From: Mycobacterium genavense ATCC 51234
Lineage (GTDB): Bacteria > Actinomycetota > Actinomycetes > Mycobacteriales > Mycobacteriaceae
Direction: 5' to 3'
DNA: 64,000 nt
Assembly: GCF_000526915.1 (NCBI RefSeq)
Contig: NZ_JAGZ01000003.1
Coordinates: forward strand, 186,001 to 250,000
Shown: positions 36,899 through 48,064 of the stretch, in pieces
Layout: every line of letters starts with the position of its first letter
How positions within the stretch are numbered: the stretch's first letter is position 1
The notes under the pieces: generated by a model
Seen by the model: the letters and a program-made list of their open reading frames with translations, nothing else
What the model was told of the DNA's origin: nothing
Database searches by the model: none
Position numbers and translations under genes: made by a program

Positions 36899-38074
36899 CG
36901 ATCCAGGTCCTTCCACGCGACGTCCTTGTCGACGCGGTGTTCGCCGGGCAGGCCCAGAATCCGCTCGGAGATGGTGTTGCGCAAGATCTCCGAGGTGCCG
37001 CCCTCGATCGAGTTGCCGCGCGCGCAGATACCGGTAGCCGGGTCCGCGACCGACCAAATCGACCGTCTCGGGCCGGCGCATGGTCCAGTCGTCGTAGCGC
37101 AGTCCCGCCTCGCCGTGCATTTCGATCTCGAATCCCGAAATCGCTTGCGCCAGTGTCGCAAACGCGATCTTCATGCCCGCCCCCTCCGGTCCGGGCTGCC
37201 CGGTGCTGGCCTGCTGTGCCAACCGTTCGCCGGCGAGCCGCAACACCTCCGCCTCGACCCACAACCGCATGAGTTCGTCGTGCATCGCCGGATTGCGCAG
37301 TGTGGGATCGTGTCGCCACGCGGTGGCGACCTTGCCGATGTGACCGCTTTCGCGGGGCACCCCGGAGCGGGAGCCGATCGCGGCGCGCTCGTTGTTCAGC
37401 GTGGTGGTGGCGACCCGCCAGCCGCCGCCCTCGGGGCCCAACCGGTTGGCGTCGGGCACTCGCTCATCGGTGAGGAACACCTCGTTGAACTCGGCCTCGC
37501 CGGTGATCTGGCGCAGCGGCCGGATCTCGACACCGGGCTGGGTCACGTCGCACAGAAAGTAGGTCAGGCCAAAGTGTTTGGGCACCGTCGGGTCGGTGCG
37601 GGCAACCAGGATGGCCATCTGCGCGTTCTGGGCCTGCGACGTCCACACCTTCTGACCGTTGACGATCCAGTCGTCACCGTCGCGGACGGCGCGGGTGGAC
37701 ACCCCGGCCAGGTCCGAACCGGCACCCGGCTCGCTGAACAACTGGCAATAGATCTGTTCACCGGTGAACAACGGGCGCAAGAACTTTCGCTTCTGCTCGT
37801 CGGTTCCGAACGCCGCGATGGTCGGCGCCGCCATGCCCATGCCGATGTAGTTCTTCGGCGTGCCGCCCACCGGCGCACCGGCCGCGGCGAGCTGCGCGTC
37901 GACGCGCTCCTGGGCCTTGCGCGGCAGGCCCAGGCCGCCGAACCCCGGCGGTAGGTGCACCCAGGCCAGGCCCGCATCGTATTGCGCGCCAAGGAATTCC
38001 CGCGGCTCGGTGGTTGCCGGGTCGTATTGGTCCAGCAGCGCCCGTATCCGGGCGTCGAGATCGTCGGTACTCAT
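36895..38074 (-). pseudogene. Acyl-CoA dehydrogenase (FadE), first subunit, frameshift near the C-terminus
   Basis: It reads cleanly for about 350 residues: LPPGFGGLGLPRKAQERVDAQ, FSEPGAGSDLAGVSTRAV (FAD and substrate contact) and WIVNGQKVWTSQAQNA. One base is missing in GCGCGCGG near 37018. In the other frame GNSIEGGTSEILRNTISERILGLPGEHRVD completes the protein, including the catalytic-region EGGTSEI motif. ATG 38074 overlaps the fabG5 stop. If real, the break removes the last ~45 residues and would disable the pair. Confidence 0.82.
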
Positions 38075-38853
38075 GGTTTGCTCTCGGGCCGCATCTGGAA
38101 GCCCTGCGCGCCGCCGAGCAGCAGACCGCCGTCGATGACCATCGTCTCCCCGGTGATCCAGCTCGCCGCGTCGGACACCAGGAACGCCACCGCGTTGGCC
38201 ACGTCGACGGGCTCGCCGATGCGGCCGAGCGCGATCTGCGACACCAGCGGATCTTCGTGGTCCTTCCACAGCGCCTCGGCCCATCTGGTGCGAACGACTC
38301 CCGGCGCGATCGCGTTGACCCGGATACGTGGCGACAGTTCCAGGGCGAGTTGCTTGGTGACGTGGATCAGCGCCGCCTTGGTGGCGTTGTACATGCCCAT
38401 CGCCGGGGATTGATGCAGGCCGCCGATGGAGGCGGTGTTGACGATCGCCCCACCGTGCTCGCCCATCCATGCCTTGACGACCAGGGATGTCCACAGCAAC
38501 GGCGCCCACAGATTGACCTCGAAGATTTTGGTGAACCGCGCATGATCCTGATCGATCAGCGGGCCGTACGCCGGGTTGGTGCCGGCGTTGTTGATCAAAA
38601 TGTCGACGCTGCCGAACTTTTCCAGCGTGAGCGCCACGCAGTTGCGCGCGGCGTCCTCGTCGACCGCGTGCGCGCCGACACCCGGGGCCCGTTCCCCCAC
38701 CTGCGCCGCGGCCGCATCGGCTGCGTCCTGTTTACGAGCGGTCAGCACCACATTGGCGCCCGCGGCGGCCAGCTGTTGGGAGATCGCCAACCCGATTCCG
38801 CGCGAGGCCCCGGTGACAATCGCAGTACGGCCGGTCAAATCCAGTGTGGTCAT
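38071..38853 (-). CDS. fabG5: SDR oxidoreductase FabG5-like (Rv2766c)
   Basis: 260 residues. Rossmann motif TGASRGIGLAIS, NAG in LINNAGTNPAYG, catalytic Ser in VNTASIGG, and Tyr-x3-Lys in GMYNATKAAL. It heads a unit fabG5-fadE-fadE with four-base overlaps, so it probably acts on the hydroxyacyl product of the FadE pair; that is inference from context. The frame is clean. Confidence 0.9.
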   Translation of the reverse strand: MTTLDLTGRTAIVTGASRGIGLAISQQLAAAGANVVLTARKQDAADAAAAQVGERAPGVGAHAVDEDAARNCVALTLEKFGSVDILINNAGTNPAYGPLIDQDHARFTKIFEVNLWAPLLWTSLVVKAWMGEHGGAIVNTASIGGLHQSPAMGMYNATKAALIHVTKQLALELSPRIRVNAIAPGVVRTRWAEALWKDHEDPLVSQIALGRIGEPVDVANAVAFLVSDAASWITGETMVIDGGLLLGGAQGFQMRPESKP

Positions 38854-38963
38854 CGTTGTACACCCTTTGTCGTGTGGGGCCCAGTTCGCTGGCGGAGCAA
38901 GGCGATTGCAATCAATCTTTTCCAGAGAGGTTTTGTCCGCAGGCGTGCGGGTATGCGAGTCGC

Positions 38964-39314
38964 ATGTTAGCGAAATTGACCCTCCTGAAACCACTGGTGA
39001 TCGGCGGCGCCGTTGCTGCTGCGATCGCCGCTGCACCGATGGCCGCTGAGGATAGTTTTGCGACCGCCCCGACGATGACGAGCCCGGCGCCCACCCACAT
39101 CGTCTTCAAGGACGACCCGGGTGGCGGCGGCTGCGACGCCAATGGCAACTGCGGATCCGGCGGCCAGAACAACGGCCCGGGCGGCGGCCCGGGTGGCCAG
39201 GGCTGCGTGCCCGGCGTCGGCTGTGGCTCCGGCGGCCAGAACGCCGGTCCGGGTGGCGTCCCGGGCGGTACTGGATGTCTGCCAGGCGTTGGTTGCGGAT
39301 CCGGCCATGCCTGA
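38964..39314 (+). CDS. Small secreted Gly/Cys-rich repeat protein
   Basis: 116 residues. A Sec-type signal peptide covers about residues 1-28 (LAKLTLLKPLVIGGAVAAAIAAAPMA). The mature part ends in about 2.5 tandem units of C-x-PGVGCGSGGQNxGPGG, with six Cys in three pairs. No enzyme motif. Small secreted proteins of this kind occur in mycobacteria but I do not recognise a named family. It diverges from fabG5 across about 110 bases and ends just before a large inverted repeat. Confidence 0.75.
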   Translation: MLAKLTLLKPLVIGGAVAAAIAAAPMAAEDSFATAPTMTSPAPTHIVFKDDPGGGGCDANGNCGSGGQNNGPGGGPGGQGCVPGVGCGSGGQNAGPGGVPGGTGCLPGVGCGSGHA

Positions 39315-39330
39315 TTCCCCTCCGGCATGG

Positions 39331-39380
39331 CCCTTCAGACTCTCGCGAGCCTGGTGATCCAGGCCCGGGAGTCTGAAGGG
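39331..39380. terminator. Nested inverted repeat between converging genes
   Basis: CCCTTCAGACTC (39331-39342) pairs perfectly with GAGTCTGAAGGG (39369-39380), and inside it GCCTGG pairs with CCAGGC around a TGAT loop (39349-39364). It overlaps the stop of the carboxylase gene. There is no T-run, so it would be a non-canonical, possibly bidirectional terminator. Confidence 0.6.
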
Positions 39381-42300
39381 TCGATTACGTCATCAAGTTC
39401 GAACGTCGTGGCGGCCCGAAGCGCCTTACCGTGTTGGTAGGCCGCCGCCACCAGCTTGTCGAACAGCTGCACGCGTTCGGCGGGTGAGGCCGCCGCGGCC
39501 AGCTCCTTGCTGAAGCCGAGCCGCACCGCGCCTTCCAGGCCCACGATGCCGATCTCGCCCGTCGGCCAGGCGACGGTGAATTGCGGGGCGTGAAAAGAGC
39601 CCCCACCATGGCCATTGCGCCCAGGCCGTAGCCCTTGCGCAAGACGATCATGCCCAGCGGCACCGTCAGCCGCGCGCCCAGCACGAACATTTGGCCGAAC
39701 CGGCGGACCGCGGCCTGCTTCCGCGTCCGGGCCGACCATGAATCCCGGTGTATCGCACAGCGAAATCACCGGCAGCCGAAACGATTCACACAAACTGAGA
39801 AAGTCGCCGGCCTTGTCGGCGGCCTCCGCGTCGATCGCCCCACCCAAATGGTGGCTGCTGTTGGCCAGCAGCCCGTACGCCACGCCCACCACCCGCACCA
39901 GCGCGGTGACGATCCCGACGCCGTAGTCGGGGCGCAGCTCGAGTACTGAGCCGACGTCGACGATCGCCGCGATCGCCCGGCGCACGTCGTAGACGCGTAA
40001 CCTGTTCTCCGGCACCACATGTCGGGCCAGCCATGGGTCCGGTGCCGCCCAGTCACCGACGCTGCCCTGGAAGTACGACAGATACTGCTTGGCCAGCGAC
40101 ACCGCGTGCGCTTCGTCCCGCGCGACCAGGCTCACCACCCCGTTGTGCTGCTGCACGTCGATCGGGCCGATCGCCTCGGGCGGATACACCCCGAGCCCAC
40201 CGCCCTCGATCATCGCCGGCCTGCCCATCCCGATGTTGGCGTCCGGCGTCGCGATGATCACGTCGCACACCCCGGCCAACGCGGCGTTGCCGGCGAAGCA
40301 ACGCCCGGAGACGATCGATACCAGCGGCACCCGACCGCGCAGTCCGGCCAGCACCCGGAAGGTCGGCACGTCCAGCCCGGCGGCGCCGCCGACGTCGGTG
40401 TCGCCGGGCCGTCCACCACCGCCTTCGGCAAACAGCACCACCGGCAAGCCTTTTCGGCCGGCCATGTCGAAGACGCGGTCGGTCTTGGCGTGGTTACGCA
40501 TGCCCTGCGTTCCGGCGAGCACCGTGTAGTCGTAGGACACCACCACCGCCTCGGCCGCGGCCCGCCCGAACCGGTCGGCGCCGATGGTCGCCAAGCCGGC
40601 AACCAGCCCGTCGGCCGGGGTGTTGGCGATCAGATCCTCGTCCGAGCGCCGGCTGCGTTGGGCGGCGATGGCCAGCGCGCCGTACTCGACGAAGCTGCCG
40701 TCGTCGATCAGGTCGGCGATGTTCTCCCGGGCGGTGCGGCGGCCCAGGTGGTGCCGCTTGGCGACCGCCGCTGCCCGGCCCTCGTCGAGCGTGAGCAGAT
40801 GCCGGCGCCGGACCTCGTCGAGGTCGGCGCGCGGCCGGTCGAGATCGATTGCAGGAACGCAGGACTCGCCGCCCACGCCGGCCCCGGTGCGGGCGAAGAC
40901 GACCAACGGGTCCCCGGTTCGGACGACCTGACCTGGCGTCACGAGATTGCGCTGCGTGCGCAGCGCATCCGGCGCGACGAGCACGTGCTGCATTTTCATC
41001 GCCTCCAGCACGACCAGCTGGTCGCCGGGCGATACCTCGGCGCCCTCGGGTGTCATCTCCACCACCGTTCCGGCTAGCTGGGCGCGCAGCACTTCCTCAC
41101 CGGGATGCAGCTCCACCGGCGCCACTCGGGTGTCATGCTCGTGCGTCAGCGCCGCGGCCGCCAGCTCGGGCAGCTTCGCGTCGAGGAAGCCGGTCGTCAC
41201 CACACCCGACTGAATCTGACTGTCGGACAACAGCTCCTGCAGAAATCTGATGTTGGTGCGCACACCCTCGATGCCCAACTCGGCCAGTGCGGCGCGCGAC
41301 TTGCGCAGCGCCACCTGCAGCGACGACCTGCGGACGTGGGTGACGACCTTGGCCAGCAGCGAATCGTAGCGTGCAGTCAACGTCAGCCCCGTCCGACCGA
41401 AGGTGTCGACGCGCACCCCCGGGCCACTCGGCGGCGAGAACACCATCAGGGTGCCCCGCCGCGGGCGCCACCGTCCCGTCCGGGGTCAGGGTCTCCGTGT
41501 TGACCCGGGCCTGTATCGCGATGCCGCACCGGGCGGCGGGCTCGCCGATGACTTCCTCACCGTCAGAAGCGATTCCGGACGGCAACCCCAACTGGTAGTA
41601 GGATGCGCCTCCGGCGATCGCGAGCTGGGCGGCCACCAAATCCACTCCGGTGGTCTCCTCGGTGATGGTGTGCTCGACCTGGATGCGCGGGTTGATCTCC
41701 AGGAAGACGAACATCTCACCGGCAACCAGGAATTCGACGGTGGCCAGCCCGCGCAGGCCCGCTCGGCCGCACAACCGGGCCGCGGCCAGGTGCAGCTCGC
41801 GACGCAGGGAATCCGAAAGCCCTTGCGCCGGCGCTATTGCGACGATTTTCTGGTAGCGGCGCTGGATGCTGCAGTAGCGGTCGCCCAGGGCAAGCGCATG
41901 CGTTTGGGGCCCGGCCGGCGCCGCGACGATCTGCACCTCGATATGGCGGGCGTTGTCGAGCAGCGCCTCGATGAACACGGCGGGATTGTCGAACCCCAGT
42001 TGCGCCTCGGCGGCGCACTGGCGGTAGGCGTTGTCGATCTGGTCGGCGCTGTCCACTCGGCGCATCCCGCGACCGCTTCCGCCGGCCAGCGCCTTGATCA
42101 TGATGACCCCGTCGTGGGCGGCGAAGAATGCGCGGACGTCCTCGAAGCTGCTGGGCCCCGCGGTGGCCGGCAAGACCGGCACGCCCGCGGCGACCGCGGC
42201 GGCACGCGCCGCGGACTTGTTGCCGACCGTCTCGAGCACAGCGGCATCCGGCCCCACGAACGTGTGCCCGGCGGTTGCGCACGCACGCGCGAAATCGGCG

Positions 42301-42560
42301 TTCTCCGCGAGGAAGCCGTAGCCCGGGTGGATCAGCTGCGCCTTGGCGTTTTTCGCCGTGGCCAGGATCGAGGACTGATCCAGGTAGGCGTCGGGACCGC
42401 TACCGAGCAGCCCGATCGCCTCGTCCACCGCATGCACGTGCGGGCTCTCGGCGTCGTCCTCGGCGTAGACCGCGACCGTCTGCATGCCCAATTCCGTTGC
42501 AGTGCGGATGATCCGGAGTACAATCTCGCCGCGGTTGGCGATCAACAGGGAGTGTGGCAA
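39335..42560 (-). pseudogene. Fused acyl-CoA carboxylase (biotin carboxylase + biotin carrier + carboxyltransferase), about three frameshifts
   Basis: About 1075 residues in one chain. Biotin carboxylase at the N-terminus (LLIANRGEIVLRIIRTA, ALAGGSGRGMRRV, EINPRIQVEHTITEETTGVDLV), biotin attachment in VLEAMKMQHVL, then a carboxyltransferase with NTPADGLVAGLATIGADRFG and SLCDTPGFMVGPDAEAG. Such fusions are annotated in several actinobacteria as acetyl/propionyl-CoA carboxylase alpha fused to a decarboxylase-like subunit. Frame changes are needed near 41455 (after TPDGTVAP), near 39720 (then MFVLGARLTVPLGMIVLRKGYGLGAMAM) and near 39600 (then FTVAWPTGEIGIVGLEGAVRLGFSKELA). The start ATG 42560 is sound. 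The acyl substrate cannot be read. Confidence 0.82.
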
Positions 42561-42565
42561 ACAGC

Positions 42566-43203
42566 AGCCTCAACTTTGGCAGCGCGACTGGGGCACAACG
42601 ATCAACCAGGAGGACCTACTTGGGACACTTTTGGTTTTTTGGTTTGTCGTCGGCGAACCGATGTGTCGTCTCAGCGTGGAAGTGTCGGCCCGGGATCAAG
42701 ACGCTTACCTGCATTTGTGGAACGTAATCGGGCATCAGCTCGGCGTATGCCATGACCTGTTGGTGTTCGACGTCGGCGAGGCCAACGCGCTCGTCGACCT
42801 CATCCGTGGCAGGCAGTTCAAGGCGTCACCCGAAGGGCAGGACATGACTCGTGCGCTCCTCGTGCTGCTCGACCAGCTAACGCCCTTTCATCGGTTTGAC
42901 GATACGATCCCACCGTTGATCCGCCATCTGATCGGCGACAAAACCGCGGACCTGTTGCTCGTGCCGCGGTCGGATCTCGGGGGCGAGGTCAGGCGGATCG
43001 CGCGCATCAGCAATTGGTTCTATGTTCACGTTTTCGGCCGCCCGGACAAGGGTGATTCCGCGCGTTATGAATTCGTGTTGGACATTGCCCGTCCATTCGG
43101 GCGCAATCTACTCCGCGGGATGTTCGAGCTCGAGCGAGGGGGTGAACGGGCTCCGTTCGCCTTGCCCGATCGTCTTGCACGCAGCTGGGAGCTTTCGGCC
43201 TGA
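42566..43203 (+). pseudogene. C-terminal part of an MpaB-type (DUF2236) oxygenase, 5' end lost
   Basis: Homology to the DUF2236/MpaB family begins at WGTTINQEDLLGTLLVF and continues YLHLWNVIGHQLGVCHDLL and LIRGRQFKASPEGQDMTRALL to the end. Family members have another ~130 residues before this, including haem-ligand histidines, which are missing. The fragment starts within a few bases of the carboxylase start codon on the other strand, so a deletion probably ended here. ATG 42661 could still start a short protein. Confidence 0.65.
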
Positions 43204-43274
43204 TTCAGCGGCTACTGATAGTGGCCACGACGTTCGGCAACGTATCGGCGAATCACGCTCGTCCTGAACGGAAT

Positions 43275-43726
43275 TCACTCCATCAACCGGGTGGCCACGG
43301 TCGCCCCGAGATTCCAGCATGCCTCGACGTCGGTCCTGCTCGGCTTACCCGAAACCACCACGGTCTCCGCGACTTTCACCCAGCCCAGGCCGGTCGTGAT
43401 TTCGTCGACCGCCCGCTGCGCCCCCTCGGTGCCCTCGTTGCCGTGCAGGTACAAGCCGAACGGTCGTCCCTGTGTCGAATCGAGCAATTGGTAATAGGCA
43501 CAGTCGAATGCGTGCTTGAGCGCACCCGAGATGTAGCCGAGGTTGGCCGTCGTGCCGAGCAGATACCCATCGGCCCGCAACATCTCGACGGGCGAGACCG
43601 TCAGCGCCGCTCGCCGAACGACTTCCACTCCCTCGATCTCGGGGTCGGTCGCCCCAGCCAGCACCGCCTCGAACATCTCCTGGCAGTGCGGCGACGGCGT
43701 GTGGTGCACGATCAGCAGCGTCTTGC

Positions 43727-43730
<4 letters not shown>
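43275..43730 (-). CDS. Flavodoxin-fold NAD(P)H-dependent FMN protein (Rv2771c-like)
   Basis: 151 residues from GTG 43730, which follows a perfect AGGAGG and matches the recalled Rv2771c start (SKTLLIVHHTPSPHCQEMFEAV). Flavodoxin-like FMN loops are SPHCQ and GTTANLGYISGALKHAFD. It probably binds FMN; the partner is unknown. The start overlaps the next gene's stop in a GTGA. Confidence 0.88.
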
Positions 43731-45255
<1,525 letters not shown>

Positions 45256-46581
45256 TCAGGTCGGTGTACCGAACGGCGGCTCTTTCGGGCTGGCGGCGTC
45301 CAGGGCGGAGTCGGAACCAAATTTCAAAGACGCCGTCGGCCAAGAACGTTGGGTCCATAATCGATCAAGGTTTGGCCTGACCGACTCGGCTCCGGGTGGA
45401 AGCGCTACGCGCTCGACAGAGCTGTATATCCGCTCCATGCACGACCGTACCGCCGCACGTGCGCGCCGTTCCGCCATGCCCCAGGAAGCCGCTTCGGCTG
45501 CCAGATCATCGACGTCGATGCGGTCGATACTCGTCTTGCCGTTAATCACATGGCCGGTGCCCTTGAACGCGGGATCCAGGTGCCTGATCGGCGAGGCATC
45601 GTAGATCGGGGCCAGGTGCACGGTCCCGTCGCGGCCAATCATCATTGAGTAGTTTTTCGAGTGCGCGTCAGCATTACCAATCACGACGTTAAACGTGACG
45701 GCCTGCAGCAACGTCAGGCGAAACCCGTCAGGGTCCAACGCTCTGGGTGCGGCCGCGCGTGCTATGCGTCGTAGCCGCGAACCGGAACGCGTTGCTTCAC
45801 TGGTGCTCTCGTATTTGGCGGCAGGATCCAGACCTAGCGCCTGACAGAAATCTTCCTGATGCAGCCGATTGCCCTCAGGGGTTCGGTCATAGCGGACCAC
45901 GACGATGGCCTCGCGTTCACCGAACCGCGCTAATCGCGACTCCGCAGCATTGATGCCTGCCCCGTGTGCCACTCGTAGCGCCCAATCTTCCGTCTGAATG
46001 AGATGCTCTACGGCGCCACCGAGTGGCTCGGGTTTGATGATGTGCGTTGACGCCGCACCCGCTTCGGGCCAGCCCCATTCACCGTTGGAAAGAGCCACTA
46101 ATAGCACTTTGTCCTGAATGCCGGCGAGCGATGCCTGTGGTGTGGCACCCTCGGGCAGATGGTAGGTCGGCAGGTCCTCGATCAGCCTGTCGATCTCCTG
46201 TTTCGTCAAACGGCGGATCTGACCGGCACCGGGCTTTGCTCCGTGGCGAAGGATTTGGACAGCACCGGCACATTCACCGCCTACCCGTTCTAATAGCGTC
46301 ATCGGGTCGTTGATCGGTACGCGAGCCTCAGTCGCGATGTGACGACGTAGGTTGCCTTCCGGCAGAAGACCTTCGATGAACGCCGACACTTGCAACTTGT
46401 CGTCACGGTCTTGGATGGGTTTTCGCGAGATGGGTAACGCCAAGGACAGGACTCGGCTTCCCTCGCCGAAGGTGTCGAGCGCCTCCTCGGTGAACTCCAG
46501 ACGCAGGCGAAACCGGTGTGGCTCGCTCAGCCTTGCGACGTGGACGCCGTACAACCAAACGTCAAGCGCTTTGCGTGCCAT
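45256..46581 (-). CDS. hipA: HipA-family toxin kinase
   Basis: 441 residues. The N-terminal HipA_1 domain covers about 1-105 (DVWLYGVHVARL, EGLLPEGNLRRHIA). The kinase part has the flexible P-loop-like SLAGIQDKVLL near 150, ITHIIKPEP-like THIIKPEPLGG, the catalytic GNADAHSKNYSMM and the metal site LAPIYDASP. In E. coli HipA phosphorylates glutamyl-tRNA synthetase; the target here is unknown. The start overlaps hipB by 20 bases. The last ~30 residues extend beyond the usual end. Confidence 0.92.
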   Translation of the reverse strand: MARKALDVWLYGVHVARLSEPHRFRLRLEFTEEALDTFGEGSRVLSLALPISRKPIQDRDDKLQVSAFIEGLLPEGNLRRHIATEARVPINDPMTLLERVGGECAGAVQILRHGAKPGAGQIRRLTKQEIDRLIEDLPTYHLPEGATPQASLAGIQDKVLLVALSNGEWGWPEAGAASTHIIKPEPLGGAVEHLIQTEDWALRVAHGAGINAAESRLARFGEREAIVVVRYDRTPEGNRLHQEDFCQALGLDPAAKYESTSEATRSGSRLRRIARAAAPRALDPDGFRLTLLQAVTFNVVIGNADAHSKNYSMMIGRDGTVHLAPIYDASPIRHLDPAFKGTGHVINGKTSIDRIDVDDLAAEAASWGMAERRARAAVRSCMERIYSSVERVALPPGAESVRPNLDRLWTQRSWPTASLKFGSDSALDAASPKEPPFGTPT

Positions 46582-46822
46582 CGACTGTCGTCATTCGGGA
46601 GAACTTCGGCACCAGCGCGAGCGCCACGCCGCACTCCGAGAGCGCGCGCATCGCTATGTCGACGCTGACAGATTCGCCCCGCTCCAGACGGGAGATGGTC
46701 ATCCGAGTGACTCCGATACGGTTGGCCAGCTCATCCTGGTTGAAGCCGCGGTCTCGGCGCGCGCGCCGGATGTGTTCGCCGAGTTCGACGGTGTCGTATA
46801 TCAGCGGGACGGGATGAGGCAT
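46562..46822 (-). CDS. hipB: HipB-like XRE-family antitoxin
   Basis: 86 residues from ATG 46822; an ATG 19 codons upstream would make the operator region coding, so it is unlikely. The helix-turn-helix is LGEHIRRARRDRGFNQDELANRIGVTRMTISRLERGESVSV. It should bind and neutralise HipA and repress the operon through the repeats directly upstream. Confidence 0.9.
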   Translation of the reverse strand: MPHPVPLIYDTVELGEHIRRARRDRGFNQDELANRIGVTRMTISRLERGESVSVDIAMRALSECGVALALVPKFSRMTTVDGTQSA

Positions 46823-46823
46823 A

Positions 46824-46907
46824 TTTCGATCATACGACCGATATAGCCAAATGATCATTATTTCGATCATCGGATCCAAGTCATCGAAGGATCGAAATTT
46901 TGATCAA
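46824..46907. promoter_or_regulatory. Three HipB operator-like sites in 37-bp phase
   Basis: TTTCGATCAT lies at 46824-46833 and 46861-46870, and TTTTGATCAA at 46898-46907, with exactly 37 bp between starts. The second is part of the palindrome ATGATC-N8-GATCAT (46851-46870). The third is part of GATCGAAATTTTGATC (46890-46905). The first site almost touches the hipB start codon. Confidence 0.65.
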
Positions 46908-46971
46908 GTATGCTGGAGACCGGGCTAGTGGTCCAGGGCCCACCCCAAGCGGCTGGCGGATGGCGACGAGG

Positions 46972-48059
46972 CTACTTCTTGAACCGCCCCGCGAAGGCCC
47001 GCAGCGGAAGGTCGGCGCTGGTGATCAGCCCGGGCGGCGCGGCCACCACCGACCTGATCGACGCGAGGGCGGGCATCCCGGTGACGGTCATGCCGATGGA
47101 GGCGAAGTTGTCCGGGTTGGACAGGTCCACACCGGGCTTCGGGAAGATCATGTGCTTGTTGTATACGCACGGGTCGCCCTTGATCTGGGTGATGTAGCAG
47201 CCCTTGATATCCCAGTGCGGATCGGTGTGCGGGGTCATCTGCCATTCCAGGTGGGTTTCGACGCGTGGCACCCCGTCCACCATGCCCTGGTACTTGATGT
47301 AGTTGCCGCCCAGCGAGCCCTTCGGCAGCGTGTACCAGCCCAGGTCGATGTCCTTGGTGCAGGCACCCAGTTCGTAGCTGAACTTGACCTCGTCGAGTTT
47401 CAGGTCGAAGCAGTCGGCCATCATCAACACGCTGTCGGCGAACACCCGGGTGTACTTCTCCAACTTGGCCGGGATCGACGGATCAGCCACGGGCAGGCCA
47501 TAACCCACCTCGATCCAGGTGTCCTTGGAGTGGTGGCACGACACGTCGACGGACTCGATCGTGGTGACGTTCTCGATATCGGCGATGTCGGCCGAGCACA
47601 CCACGCCGAGGATCTGGTTGAGCCCCGGGTTCATTCCGGTGCCGTAGAAGGTCGCGCCGCCCTTGGCGCATGACTCGGCCAGCAGCTGGGTCACCGGCTT
47701 GCCGGACGGGTGCGGGTGGTTGGTGTCGCGATGCCATCCGGTGATCCAGTCGGCGGTGTGACGATGTCGATGCCCGCCTCCAGCACTTTGACATAGAGGT
47801 CCTCGTCGGGAAACACGCCATGAAAGGTGACGACGTCAGCTCCGCTTTCGATGATCTCCTCGATGCTGCCGGTAAATTTCACCCCGTTGCACCCGATACC
47901 GGCGAATTCACCGGTGTCCTTGCCGACCTTCTCCGGCGAATAGGCATGCACGCCAATGAGTTCGAGATCGGGCTGGGTCGCGATCCGCCTGATCATCTCC
48001 GAGCCCACGTTTCCACTTCCGACTTGGAAGACGCGGATCGGTGCAGCGGGTGCGGTCAT
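46972..48059 (-). pseudogene. DapB-like NAD(P)-binding dehydrogenase, one frameshift
   Basis: About 363 codons. N-terminal Rossmann domain PIRVFQVGSGNVGSEMIRRIA with ELIGVHAYSPEKVGKD. After DIVTP one C is missing near 47757, and the other frame continues ADWITGWHRDTNHPHPSGKPVTQLLAES and FYGTGMNPGLNQILGVV to the end at AGRFKK. It belongs with the dihydrodipicolinate-reductase / diaminopentanoate-dehydrogenase-like proteins of mycobacteria; the substrate is unknown. It follows the Rieske oxygenase gene by five bases, so both are probably one catabolic unit, now broken in both genes. Confidence 0.78.
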
Positions 48060-48064
48060 TGCCT

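Noticed and set aside
46823..46879. Longer hipB start 19 codons upstream
   Set aside because: It would translate the operator repeats (IIWLYRSYDR...), which are not part of XRE antitoxins; ATG 46822 gives a normal length.
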